Both the position numbers and the translations under genes were made by a program. A model generated the notes under the pieces. That model did not search any database and was not told the DNA's origin. It saw nothing but the letters and a program-made list of their open reading frames with translations. Below, in pieces: positions 18,108-29,030 of a stretch of 64,000 nucleotides of DNA. Source of the stretch: Dendrophyllia cribrosa. Its lineage: Eukaryota; Cnidaria; Anthozoa; Scleractinia; Dendrophylliidae. The stretch lies in the NCBI GenBank assembly GCA_024195265.1, contig JAJLRJ010000013.1:15197662-15261661 (forward strand), read 5' to 3'. How positions within the stretch are numbered: position 1 is the stretch's first letter; the number at the start of each line of letters is the position of its first letter.

Positions 18108-18540
18108 ATGGAGGCACAAGCTGAGCAACCGTTGCCGACGATCCCTGAAGAAACAACGACAACCAACACGCACGTTACCTCTGATACACCAAAGACTGCT
18201 CCAGCAAAAAGCCCTAGTCGTGTTGCTTCTGGCAAAAGGCTAGCAGAGCGTAATCGTCTGGCAAGAGAGGCAAAAAAACAGGCTTCTAAAACGGCAAAGA
18301 GCCCCACACCAAGCCATGCTACAAACACATCCACTGTCAGCGACAGTGAGCAGCAACAACTCTGTCTTCTACATTCTAACAGCTGCCGGCGTGATTGTAT
18401 CCGCTTTGGGTGTGTATTACCAACGTGAAGCCATTATGAAGACACATAAGCCCACTGCTCCGGCAGCAGAGGTGAATGAGGTTCAAACTCCTCCACCCAC
18501 ACAGAGACCACCGAGTCGAAGAATTCATGAGATGCAATAA
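18108..18540 (+). pseudogene. Single-pass membrane protein (copy 2), frameshifted
   Basis: Paralogue of the protein at 9481-9954. It shares IPEET near the start, the basic SGKRLAERNRLAREAKKQA block and the membrane segment VFYILTAAGVIVSALGVYY. The N-terminal frame runs to 18428, but the membrane segment and tail are in the next frame (to 18540). A one-base shift near 18346 therefore breaks it. The promoter box AATATATATACACG is kept. Confidence 0.65.
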
Positions 18541-18563
18541 AAAAATAAAATCTTATATATACC

Positions 18564-18785
18564 ACGTCTGACAACAAGCTCGTGAAGTCTGTTACTGATG
18601 CCGCAACAATCACTGGCCTTGTAGCTGGTATTGGGTGGATCGCTAAAAAAGTCGTTAAAGAACCATTCAAATCTGACCCCAGCTCTAATGTGATGAACTA
18701 CGTGAAGTTCACAGCTGTCATGGCTGGAAGCATCGCGCTAAAGAAATACCTCGAGGATCAGAAAATCCTCCCAGCCAACATGTAA
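18564..18785 (+). pseudogene. Small membrane protein (copy 2), start codon lost
   Basis: The reading frame matches the 73-residue protein at 10430-10651 throughout, ending EDQKILPANM. The position of its ATG reads ACG here (18564-18566), with the box TTATATATACC just before it. Initiation would need a non-AUG codon, so I treat it as decayed. Confidence 0.6.
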
Positions 18786-18803
18786 AAACACAATATATAC
18801 ACA

Positions 18804-19232
18804 ATGGCCTCAATCGCCATAATGGTTGGTGGAGCAGTTCTCAATGCAGCCGCTTTCACTGGCGGTAATTATTTGACAGAATATTTATCTGGCGACAACG
18901 GTTAAGCCGCACTGGAAGAGAAGACCAGACACGACAAGGCCTTAGAGGCTTACAATGCAGCTTATGCCAAATATGAGAAGGACCGCACAAAGCTCCTCGA
19001 CTGGATTGCAACCAATGATCGGATTAAAGACCAGGCGAAACACAACTTCGCTAAGACCGACCAAGCTCTGGTTCTCTACAACCAAACCCATCGGGACCAA
19101 CAAATAGAACCCCCAAAAGAGCCCGAGTTCTCTGACTTCTATAAACCCGGGCAACAGCAGAAGCAAGGCGAGCTCTTGTTTATAGGAACTGGCATGCTTG
19201 CTCTTGGGTATGCAGCTTTTCGATTTCTTTAA
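18804..19232 (+). pseudogene. Membrane/coiled protein preceding integrase (copy 2), internal stop
   Basis: Same layout and clear similarity to the protein at 10668-11105. The start is MASIAIMVGGAVLNAAAFT and the end is AAFRFL before TAA at 19230-19232. An in-frame TAA at 18903-18905 interrupts it after residue 33, just after SGDNG. The rest of the frame is open, which points to a recent loss. The box ACAATATATACACA precedes the ATG. Confidence 0.65.
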
Positions 19233-19244
19233 AACCTCATATAT

Positions 19245-20229
19245 ATGGATGCTAAACTCTCAAAGATCTATTACAGCCCGAAAGGCTATTGGAAAGGTCT
19301 TGCCGCTGTCAAAAAGCTAGCTGAGCAGCCAAGGTCTCTGACGAGGTCGCAAAAACGTGGCTCGTCAAACAAGCTATTTGGCAAGTTTACCTCCCAGCGC
19401 CACGCCATATCCCTCGGCCAAAGTTTGATGTCTTCACGCCCAATGCTGTGCATCAAGCGGATCTACTTTTTTTGCCCCACGACAAACTTCCTCGTGGGAG
19501 AAAGGTTTACAAATGTTGTTTGACGCTTGTTGATGTGGCTAGCCGTTACAAAGCAGCAGAGCCCTTGACTTCGAAAGAGTCTCTAGAGGTTTCAAAAGCC
19601 TTTCAAAAGAGATTTACAGACGTGGACCTTTGAAATGGCCACAACTGTTGCAGGTTGACCCTGGGAAAGAGTTTATGGGTGCTGTGACGAAGGTTATGGG
19701 GGGATAACAAAACGGCCATTCGTCGCGGGCGGGTTGATATCCACAGAGACCAAGCGATAGTTGAAAGATTCTGGCTGAAAGGTTGTTTGGCCACCAGTAT
19801 GCGGTTGAAATGCGCCTTCCCTCTGGCCAGAGGTCGACTGAATGGGTACAAAGGCTGTCAGACGTTGTATCAGCATTAAACAATGAAGTGACAAGATTGA
19901 CTGGAAAGAAGCCCGCTCAAGCAATCAAAGAGAAAGCCGTTTCTGCCAAGCCTGCGACACCATATGCTAGGCCTGTGGGGGAAAAGGAGAAGAAGCTCCC
20001 TCCCCGGGCGAGTGTGAGATATTTGTATCAGCCTGGCGAGCTTCAGGGTGGTGGTAGGCGGGCGACCAATCCGATCTGGTCAATGAAGGTCCACAACATT
20101 GAGAAGGTTGTTACCAAACCAAACGAGCCTGTAGTATATTACCTTTTCGATGGGCCCAAGCGGGGCTTCGTCCGTGAGGAGCTGATGGTTGTGCCGCCAG
20201 ATACTCAGTTGCCACCGATATCTTTGTGA
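19245..20229 (+). pseudogene. DDE integrase (copy 2), multiple frameshifts
   Basis: Homologous to 11124-12112 from MDAKLSKIYYSPKGYWKG to the last residues VVPPDTQLPPISL. The catalytic motifs HQADLLFLPHDK, LQVDPGKEFMG and HRDQAIVE are still visible but lie in different frames. Breaks occur near 19322, 19610, 19700 and 19770, the last with a small deletion after the catalytic Glu. The C-terminal frame (19783-20229) is clean. The box CTCATATATATGG precedes the ATG. It ends inside the end of the convergent polymerase, as copy 1 does. Confidence 0.75.
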
Positions 20230-23158
20230 CCATATGCCAGCGTGTGGACGCCATCCTCCTTAATCCAGCGTTTGAAGTCAAAGGGGGAAAGTGTTGTCTT
20301 GTTTAGATGCATGCCGTAGATCTGGTGATCCACGCTCCTGAGCATATCCATCCCGTGTTTGAAGGCCTCCTTTTTGAAGAGGGCGTCCTTGTAATTCTGG
20401 TGTGTAATCTCCTTCTTCGTAACAACCTTGGTCGTGCCCTTCGCCTTTTTGATGTTTTTGTCACCCTCGAGAAGGATTGAGTACATCTTTGATCGCAGCG
20501 CGACAACCTCCGAGATCGGCTTGCCTGCACACTCGTCCTTCATCTTGCCGATAACCTTCTTGTTCTTCTGGCTGTGAAGAGGGTGATCTTTCGGGAAATC
20601 ACTCGTGTCAAACTCGTGGATGTTGGCTTCCATGTCTTTGTACACGTCCTCTGTCTTGATTTCCAGGAGCAGGCTGTCTGTGTCAGTGTAGATTAGCTGG
20701 CAGTTCGGGCCGTATTTCCGATCTAGATAGAAGTAATAGAACTCGTACATCAACGTCTTAGAGAGATCAAGCACGCACATGCCCGTGTAGACAGGCCTGT
20801 CCATTTTGATCTTCTCTTTACGCATCTGGATGCCAGCGAGTGTTTCGCAGAAGATTGCGCTCCTTTCATAGAGAGGGTTGGCGAGCAGCTTCCGAAGCTT
20901 GTCTTCCTCATCTGATCGCACCAGGCGCACATCGACTCTGGTTCTGAGGTTTTCCATCGTCTTGCCAAAGACTGAGTTGTTCATGAGCTTGTAGAAGTTC
21001 TTCTCGAAGTCTGATGTGGCCTTATTTCTGAGCTCTGTGTTAAGTCTGATGTATGACTCCATCCAGTCCTTCTGATCGAAGGTCAGTACCTTGTGCAATT
21101 TTTTGAGCTTCATTCCGAGAGTGAGATATAGCTGAAGATTTCGGTAATGAAGGACATATCTTTCCTTGTCCTTCAATGTGAGGAGCAGCTTGTTTGTCTT
21201 GTCATCCCCCAGGTTCAACTCTCTTGCAATAGATCTTTGATATGGCGACATCCACTCGTTTGGAACTTGAGATGCCTCTGGGGCTAGCGGGTAAGAGTTG
21301 TGCTTGTCATGGAGATATTGGGGATACTCTAAGTCAACCTCGAGTATGCAGCCTGTTTTCCTCCTAGGGCCCATCTTGGCGATCTGCTCCACTGTTGGTG
21401 CTGTTCGGGTCCACCTGAACTTGCCAACTGGAAGCGGCTGACTCATGGCCCAACCGTGGAGATTGTTTGCATCGAGATAAAGGAGATATGACTTCTCCTT
21501 CTCCTGGTCAAAGTCGCTGAGATATGGGTTGTTCGCCTTGGCATAGCGCTTCATCTCTGTTGAGATGCCGCCTCTCGTTCCCTTCTCGGCGAAGAGTTGC
21601 ACTGTATAGTCGGTCAGAAGCTCCAACTCTATGGCCGTGTGTTTCAGCAACGCATCCCAACTCAAACCAGGGCTGGTGTAATAATGCGCAGGGTCTAAAC
21701 GGTAATTCTTGAGGCATGTCTTCCTAAAGTTTTCAAACACATCTGCAAGTAGGATGACGTCAGTTAGGAGATAGATGTCGTGGTAATCTCCGAGATTCTC
21801 GCATTCAAAGGCATCCCACACTCGTTGCGCGTGCACGTAGTCATCGTCTGTGATATGCTCCTTTTTAAGCTTGCTGTAAAAGGCCTCTTTCGGCGGAATG
21901 GAGGTTTCCCTGAAACGTTCGAAGGAATCCATGTACTCGTAGGGATAAACACCCTTTCGGAGTAAAAGGCCTCTTTTTGCTGGATCCGTTTCGTATTGTT
22001 TTAGGATCTCGAAAGCTTCTGGTTTGATTGATGTGACAAGGCTATCGAGGCTTTGTTGCATAAACTGGCAGCTGTCTATGAATCTAAGCTGCCCCATAGA
22101 GAAAGAGATATATTTCTCCATTGTTGTGGGGATGCATTTCAGTTCAGAACCGACCTCTGCGATTTTCTGCATCAGATGGTGAGCATCATAGCCTTTCAAG
22201 TTGTGGAAGACAACCGGGATTGTTATCTTCTTTGAGTAGATTCTGAAGTTACTTCTGTTGCATGTGTTGTGGGCCGCCCCGCGATACCTGCCAGTGATGT
22301 GGCAGTGGTCTATTACTGCATCTCTGTAACATTATCACAGAAGAGGCCTGGCACAATATCTACAGTCGTCCTCTGGGAACTCTATCTCTGGCTTTTCCTG
22401 CCTCTTTGCCCACTTACCGATTTCATATCTTCCATGGTCATCTCGTGTTGTGAGTTTTAGGCACTGTCCGTAACAACTACTCTTACTTCCAGGAGCCCTC
22501 GTGTGCCTGTGTACCTTGCCGCAGTACTCTCCTGTTTCTGGGTGGAAGAACTCATGCTTGTCCCTTGCATTGCGCACAATCAGAGTCTTACCGCAGATAT
22601 GGCAATCCGTGGCTTTGTTGAAGTCATCCCAATCAACGCCTGTCATTTGCAATGGTTCATTGTGCTTGAGAGCCTCACGTATCTCTACTTCAGCCCTCTG
22701 AAGAGAGGCAAGAAACTCACGAACAGGGTTCTCTCCTCGGTAAATGTAGGGATGGCCAACCGCGCCATCTGATCTGACAGTAATGAAGGAAAACCCGCAG
22801 GGTTTGTGGACCTCAGTCTTTGTGGTGCTGCTTTGTTCCTTGGGTGGGATTCGCGCGTCTAACTTTTCGATGAGGCTCTCACAGTCAGCATATATCACAT
22901 ACGGCACCTTCATCTGTTTTTGATAGTTCTTAAAGCGAAGGATGTTTTCACCTTCCTTAGGCATCTCGACTCTTGTTGGGCGGTTTGAGGCTCCTTTGCA
23001 ATAGACTTGATGGTCTTCGAGAATTCTTTCTGATGAGAAGCCTTGCAAACATCTCACGCAAAAGTGTACATGATGGTTTCTAGAGTGTTGTTCATGAAGA
23101 AGTCTGCTTAGACTCTTTACAAGTCAGTAATGGCTGATGGTTTCTAAGGTGTGGTCGT
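20205..23158 (-). pseudogene. polB: Family B DNA polymerase (copy 2, different clade), frameshifted and 5' truncated
   Basis: The main frame (20205-22199) covers exonuclease motifs and the palm domain: HNLKGYDAHHL (exonuclease II, continuing upstream of 22199), motif A LDANNLHGWA, motif B MNNSVFGKTME, motif C YTDTDSLLLE, ending in a GGN tail. The N-terminal part (22335-23057) holds a zinc finger-like HFCVRCLQGFSSE, exonuclease I VIYADCES and a CHICG pair. A frameshift near 22335 separates the two. Upstream the frame extends to about 23158 but meets a TGA near 23127, and the gene is cut by a tRNA-like sequence. The motif A variant shows a different polymerase group from copy 1. Confidence 0.85.
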
Positions 23159-23161
23159 GGA

Positions 23162-23240
23162 GCCACGGTAGTCTAGTGGTTAGCGCGTCGGACTTTCAAC
23201 CTGAAGGTCGGTGGTTCGAAGCCTGGTCTCTGCCGTCGTA
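23162..23240 (+). tRNA. tRNA-Glu-like sequence, probably a SINE head or pseudo-tRNA
   Basis: A perfect pol III A box (TAGTCTAGTGG, 23069+100 i.e. 23169-23179) and B box (GGTTCGAAGCC, 23213-23223) are present. A possible anticodon loop CTTTCAA would give TTC (Glu). The T-stem and acceptor stem do not pair well, so it is unlikely to be a working tRNA. It cuts the polymerase copy on its left and borders the PLA2-like gene on its right. Confidence 0.45.
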
Positions 23241-23245
23241 CGCAA

Positions 23246-24486
23246 TTGAGTTATGATCCAAACACTGGGAAGATTCTGGAAATTTATCAACAGCCGACAG
23301 GTAAAACAGATGCAGTTTCTATACAACACGATGTTGATTATTCAGTCTGTGCAAATAAACCAGATCCACGTAAATGTAAACATAAAGCCGACAGAAAAAT
23401 GGTTGCCGCTTTGGACTCGATTCCATGGAAACAAAGGCAGTGGGGGCACTCTTTCGCAAGAAATGTTATTAATACAAAACAAAAACTTGGTCTCGGCTCC
23501 GCTGGATTAGGGGAACCAAAAAACGGCAGAAGATTTTGAGTGACGGTTGGAGTCAAAATCTGGCAAACGAGTTACACCAGCCGATAAAACGGCGCTTTCC
23601 AAAGCGAAGAGTCATTGCCTATGGGATTGACAACATCTGGGCGGCAGATTTAGTCGAGATGGGGAAATATTCTAAGTGGAACAAAGGAATCAAATATCTC
23701 CTGATGGTGATCGATGTCTTCTCAAAATATGGTTGGATTCGGCCCTTGAGAGACAAGCGAGGACAATCAGTTGCCGATGCTTTTAAAGATATATTTAGCG
23801 CGAAGCGAAAACCGAAAATGTTATGGACTGATAAAGGAAGTGAGTTTTTCAACGGAACAATGAAAGATCTCCTGGATAAATATAACATAACTTTATATAC
23901 GACGGAAAATGAAGAAAAATCATCTGTTGTTGAACGTTGGAATAAGTCTATGAAGGAAAAACTCTTTAAGATGTTTAGCGCTAACAATAATACAGTATAC
24001 TACAACCAACTGGTCAGGTTAGTGAATCAATATAATCATAGTTTTCATTCGAGCATTCGAATGTCTCCCGCAGAGGCGAGCAAACAGAAAAATCAAACAA
24101 AGGTTTTCGCTAATTTATACGGAGATTTAATTTATGCTAAACGCAACCCAGCAAAATTTAAAATCGGCGACAAGGTTCGTATATCGAAATATAAGCGAAA
24201 GATATTCGACAAAGGTTTTACACCGAACTGGACAGAAGAGATATTTGTTATTGACGAAATATTAAACACAAACCCCGTGACATACAGGTTAGTCGATCTG
24301 TTGGGAGAAAAAATAACGGGATCATTTTATGAACCTGAACTCCAGCCTACTACGCAGGATGTTTTCCGCATTGAAAAGGTTATTCGCCGTGATTACAAGA
24401 AAAAGAAAGCTTTCGTTAAATGAAAAGGATATTCTGACAAATTTAATTCATGGATACCGCTGAGTGATGCGGAAAAGCTATCTTAG
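23246..24486 (+). pseudogene. PLA2-like domain + integrase + chromodomain gene, broken
   Basis: The first frame (to 23539) has IQHDVDYSVC and KADRKM, a His-Asp-x-x-Tyr pattern of PLA2-like domains. Its calcium-loop end is missing at the tRNA-like junction. A frameshift near 23535 leads to an integrase frame starting WSQNLANELHQP. That frame has DDE residues in IWAADLVEM, LWTDKGSEFF and SSVVERWNKS, followed by an SH3/chromo-type region (FKIGDKVRISKYKRK). The frame then meets TGA at 24421-24423, inside a recognisable chromodomain (KGYSDKFNSWIPLSD), and continues to TAG at 24484-24486. No ATG is visible at the 5' end. Confidence 0.7.
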
Positions 24487-24507
24487 TCTTTATATCAATC
24501 AGTAGGT

Positions 24508-25021
24508 AGTAGAAGGAATATGATGATTCTGGGCTGAAACTTAAAAACCCAAAGCCCCTCGTAATAAAAAATCTACTGAGTAAACTCCCAGAAAGCGAAC
24601 CCATTAGAACTAACTCTCAATGACGCAGTGAAACCAAATAGCTGTTTAGTTATTCATTCAAAATTCAAACAAAGCTAAAGCTAGCGACAAGGCGCCAGCC
24701 CTAAAGGGTAGCTGTTTGGTTATCGCTAAATTTCAGGGATAATATAAATAACACTTTTTTGTGTTATTTATGTGATTTTCTGGGACACCGATGTGACAGT
24801 TTTTAGGTACCGCTAAAATTTTTAACGAAGTTGATTTGATTTTCATTTGAAAATAAAATTTACGCTAAATTTTAGCGATAGCTCATTTTTTTATGATTTT
24901 AACGCTATATTTTAGCGGAAGGGGAAGTTGCTTTTTGGGTTATTCTCGAGATTTCTCCTGGGGGGGGGGGGGGGCTTTGGGTTTTTAAGTGTTGGCCCAG
25001 AATCATCATATTCCTTCTACT
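24508..25021. mobile_element. MITE-like inverted repeat element with a 15-G run
   Basis: Inverted ends of about 50 bp start AGTAGAAGGAATATGATG and face each other across about 510 bp (24508-24557 and 24968-25021). No coding frame lies inside. The interior has repeated TTTAGCG(A/G) words and a run of 15 G at 24960-24974. A target-site duplication is not clear, so the superfamily is unknown. Confidence 0.5.
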
Positions 25022-27149
25022 TACAAATCCGTGTAGCTCCCATAAAGGTCTGAGCCAGTAGAATTTTACCTTATCGTTCACAGTCAATGTTGCGTTGATT
25101 CTAAATTAGGATCCCGTATTTACTTGAAACTTGGATTCGCCTCGGGGTGGGGACTCCAATAAAAAAATTTCAAGGGTGCTCGTCGTACCTTTTAGGGGTC
25201 AAAATTTGTAGATTGGTACCGCTTAGAATGCTAAAATCTAAAATGACCTACGTTAGAATATGAGATGTGTTGTTTTAGTTAACAAATAACAAACAAATCT
25301 GTGAGCCACACTCATCAAACAAGATTCTGGTACCTTTTAGAGTATTTTTCGAAAATTTCCGACAAACACCACAATTATTTTTATATGGAAGTCCCCCCGC
25401 CCTCCCCGCCCGGGGTATTTGGTTTTTGGTATGACTGCAATTCAGTGAATAGACCGAAATAATTCAAACCCCAGTCCTCGAGTCCTTGACGAAACTGTAG
25501 TTTTGGAAACGCATACTTTTCAATTATAGCTATCGAAAGCTGTTGTTCTCGTAAAAGCCTGTAGAGTATTTGATGTTAACGGGAAGCCTAATGTTAACGG
25601 AAAACTAAATACGTTTGTAAGCCCATACCGTACCCTTCCGACAAAATAACTTTACCACTGTCAGGTCGTGATTGAGTAGTATTATTTCATGATTACACGG
25701 TAACACTGTAACACGATAAGCCTATAACAAAATACTGATCAATAAATGAGCAACATAATTGTCAGACTGCACCGTACCAATTTTTTTTTTTGCCAGTTGT
25801 ATTCGGGGTATACAAGCCGATTTCTTTTCAAAGCTTTCATCCTCAGTGTCATGCACTTTTTTCTCTACCCTCAAATCAAGGAATACCAGATTCATAAATA
25901 GCAATACCTGAGATCTTAACGCCAGATCAAAAGTCAACATTTAAAGGTTGCGTTACATCCGGTCAGCAGTAATAAATTGTTACTTGCATTTCCGGTCTAT
26001 ACGTTTACTCGACAACAACTTCCTGGCTTCTCAACTGAGTCGATCCACAGTCAATTTAAGCCGATTGTTTTATTCTGGATCGGTTACAGACTAGTATTTG
26101 CTTAGTGCAGTGTTAGTGATGCATTTATTTTACCCTCTGGATGGATTGTACTGATTAATTTTGTTCCATGGATGGCAGAAACCACGAAAAGCGCGACTGT
26201 GTTTTGACCGAATGAATTCTTCTCCCATTATATATCAGATTATATGCGGACCAATGATCCATCGTGTGTGGTTTAAACAAAAAAAACAGATGTGGATGTT
26301 CGATGGGGGAAACGGTTGTGACCTGTCTGCTAGAGTTTGTGCTAGATTTGGCTAAGAAAACGGAGCGACCGACCGAGAGACATGCGCGGTAAAAGCACGC
26401 TGTAGAAATTACCAAACCTTACAAGGTAGGCTTTGTATCAATTTAAAATTCAATAAATTTAGTAGCCGAAACCTCATATATCAAACATGGTTAGCAGACA
26501 AGATAGTAATGAATAATTTTGGCGTTTAAACGATCTCTCTAAAGTCTTGTGGGGCGAAATAATTCGCTGAATAATTAAGCTTCAAAATGGACAATTTTGT
26601 AGTTTTGTCAAATTTGCCTCAAATGTGTGCAACTCCCATGGCCATAGAATAGTTTTCCCCAAAAACATTTTATGATATTTAGAAACTTCAACATGTTTGT
26701 AAGCTCTACTGCTAATTTGGTCTCTGGAAAAAGAGCACTTTGAGAGAAATTGTAAAAATAGTTGTCCTTGATTTTGCTGTTTGTCAAAATGGCTGACATA
26801 AAACATTATACAGCGACCATTTTCTCCTTGTTATTATAAACAAAATACGTTAACCGCAACTTTTATAAACTAGGATGATGGCTGTACTCTCTGAAGGAAT
26901 TTCATTTGAATTAGTTTCCACGCACCTGAGAACGAGACTCCTACTTGAGAGTGAAATTTTTTATCAAAACATGCGCCTGAGGCTGGCATGATCAATCGCG
27001 GTTATCATGGCAACGATACATCTGCTGACCCTAATATGGTTGTTTTTGTTCAATCCCCTAGGTAACCTACCTCCACACAAAATATGAAGGGGAGTTAAAA
27101 ATTTTCATTTCTAACTTTGCACCACTTTCTCAGAGAACTACTCTTAATG
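25022..27149. other. Non-coding stretch without recognisable features
   Basis: No frame here has convincing protein character. There are C/G-rich patches (near 25385-25410) and a T run near 25782-25791. I see no repeats with nearby copies. Confidence 0.5.
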
Positions 27150-27319
27150 TTTGTAACATGGATTTTTATTTTTTTTATTTTTTTTATTTTATATATATAT
27201 ACTTTATTAAGACACATTCCACTACACTAAATACAATTTACATACAATATTTATAAAAAAATAAAAGAAATGCAAAAGGAAAGAAAGCAAAAAAAGAAAT
27301 ATTATATATATACAACAGG

Positions 27320-28507
27320 TTAATATAGAAGAAATACAGTTTTATTTAGTTTTAACATTTGGTCTTTTCTATCGGTTACTATGTACTGCAATGTGCAAGG
27401 TGCAAGGACAGTTTCACAGTTTTCAATTTTCCATTGCGTTAAAATTTTATGTTTCAGTTCACTAAATTCAGGAAACCTTTCAATCATTTTACATGAATAA
27501 ACGTACTTTTGAACTAGTACTATGAAGATTCCGAATTTACGGCTTAGTAATGGATTGGTCTCTGGGGGCAGGTTATAATCTTTGAAAAGCATTTGTTGAC
27601 TGGACAGGTTAAAGTCAGTATTATGTTCATTGTTAAATCATAGTGTACATTCACGGTAGAAATTGTTGGCAATAGAGCATTCCAGAAACGCGTGTTCTAA
27701 GGAATCAGGGCGTTTACAGAAGAAACAGTGATCGTCTGACGCGATTTTAAACCTTTTAAGTTCCTTTTTTGTCACTAATATTCGATGTAATAATTTAAAA
27801 GAAAATTGTTTTAATTTATTATCTACAGACAAACGAGATATATTACGGAATAATTCCTTCCATTTGTTCGCTACGTTTGGATAGGTTTTGGACCAAGATT
27901 TAACAGATGTGGGAACATCTGTTTTTTCTTGGAACAGAGCATAATAATCTTTACAACGCATTTTATCTAGTAAAATGGACTTAGTATTGGAAAGGTTAAA
28001 TACATTACGATCATCTAGAAAGGATCCTAGTGGCCTTGGGGTGGAAGCTGATTTGGTTTTAAGGTTTGTCGGAATTGATGCCAAAATTTGAAAGTAATTA
28101 ATAAAGTTTATATTGATTTTATATTTGCGTTTGAAATCATCATAGGTAAGGAATTTCCCTTGTTCATTTAAGATGTCATGGATAAAGTATATTTCAGATT
28201 CAACCCAGTTCTTCCAGTAGAGCGATTTTCCTTCAATAGTGATGCTTTGGTTGTTCCATAGAATAAGGTCACTATTGTACTCGTCGTGAACTGAGTAAGC
28301 TGAACGCAGTTCTCTGAAGTAATCAAGCATTTCTAGGTAGAAAGATGAAACATTTCTATCTAAGTTTTTGGTGTCATAATTACATTTCAACAAAAAGGTC
28401 AGACCCCCATATCTGTTAAAGAAAGCATTTGGGATAGCCTTCCAAGCATCATTTGAGTCATTTAGCAATCTACTTATCCAACTCAACCGAAGCGCTTTCA
28501 CTGTAGT
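27320..28507 (-). pseudogene. LINE ORF2, 3' part with zinc-knuckle-like C-terminus
   Basis: Continues the ORF2 frame after the gypsy element: ALRLSWISRLLNDSND, then a C-terminal CFFCKRPDSLEHAFLEC motif (CxxC...H...C, 'zf-RVT' type). An in-frame TGA at 27638-27640 follows CTL. The same frame then stays open to 27320, so this stop looks like decay within the C-terminal tail rather than the true end. Confidence 0.7.
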
Positions 28508-28679
28508 TGTTACACTCCGACAAAATGTTCTTTAATCTTTCTTCGAAAACAGACGCATACACAGAAAACATCGAGTGATCCGACTTTTTACAACTCGAAC
28601 TTCGCACATGGGATTCTTTTACATCCCATAATATCAACTCGGGACTAGGCCCAGTCTCTTGCGACTTGCTTGCTACACA
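28508..28679 (-). repeat. 3' LTR of gypsy element
   Basis: 172 bp, TG...CA ends on the minus strand (TGTGTAGCAAGC...GTGTAACA). The polypurine tract GGAGGGGGAG lies immediately before it on the minus strand (28680-28690), which fixes this as the 3' copy. Confidence 0.9.
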
Positions 28680-29030
28680 CTCCCCCTCCAGCTGAAATGT
28701 CGTCCCGACATTTGCATAGTACATATGAGCTATACTTAATTTTAATTACAAAGGCAACTGAAAGACAAATAAACACTGATTCTGGTGGCCCTAGTGGCCG
28801 CTGCTGAAATGAGTGTCATTTCCTATTTAAACTAAGTAAACGTATTGACAGCACTGACTTGGTCATTGTTCGTTTGTGACAATCCTGTGTGTCCTTTCAG
28901 TAATTAATTCCGAATACTATCAGTTACTCAGTTCCTGCATTTAAATCCTTCTGGTCTACCATGGTGACGTTGTCCACTGGTATGGAGAGAATGTCAACCC
29001 ATAGTATCATGTGTTATCAGTAAGACATGC

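Noticed and set aside
23162..23240. Functional tRNA-Glu gene
   Set aside because: A and B boxes are perfect, but the T-stem and acceptor stem do not pair.
25722..26806. Short frames on both strands
   Set aside because: No compositional or motif support; adjacent sequence is non-coding.
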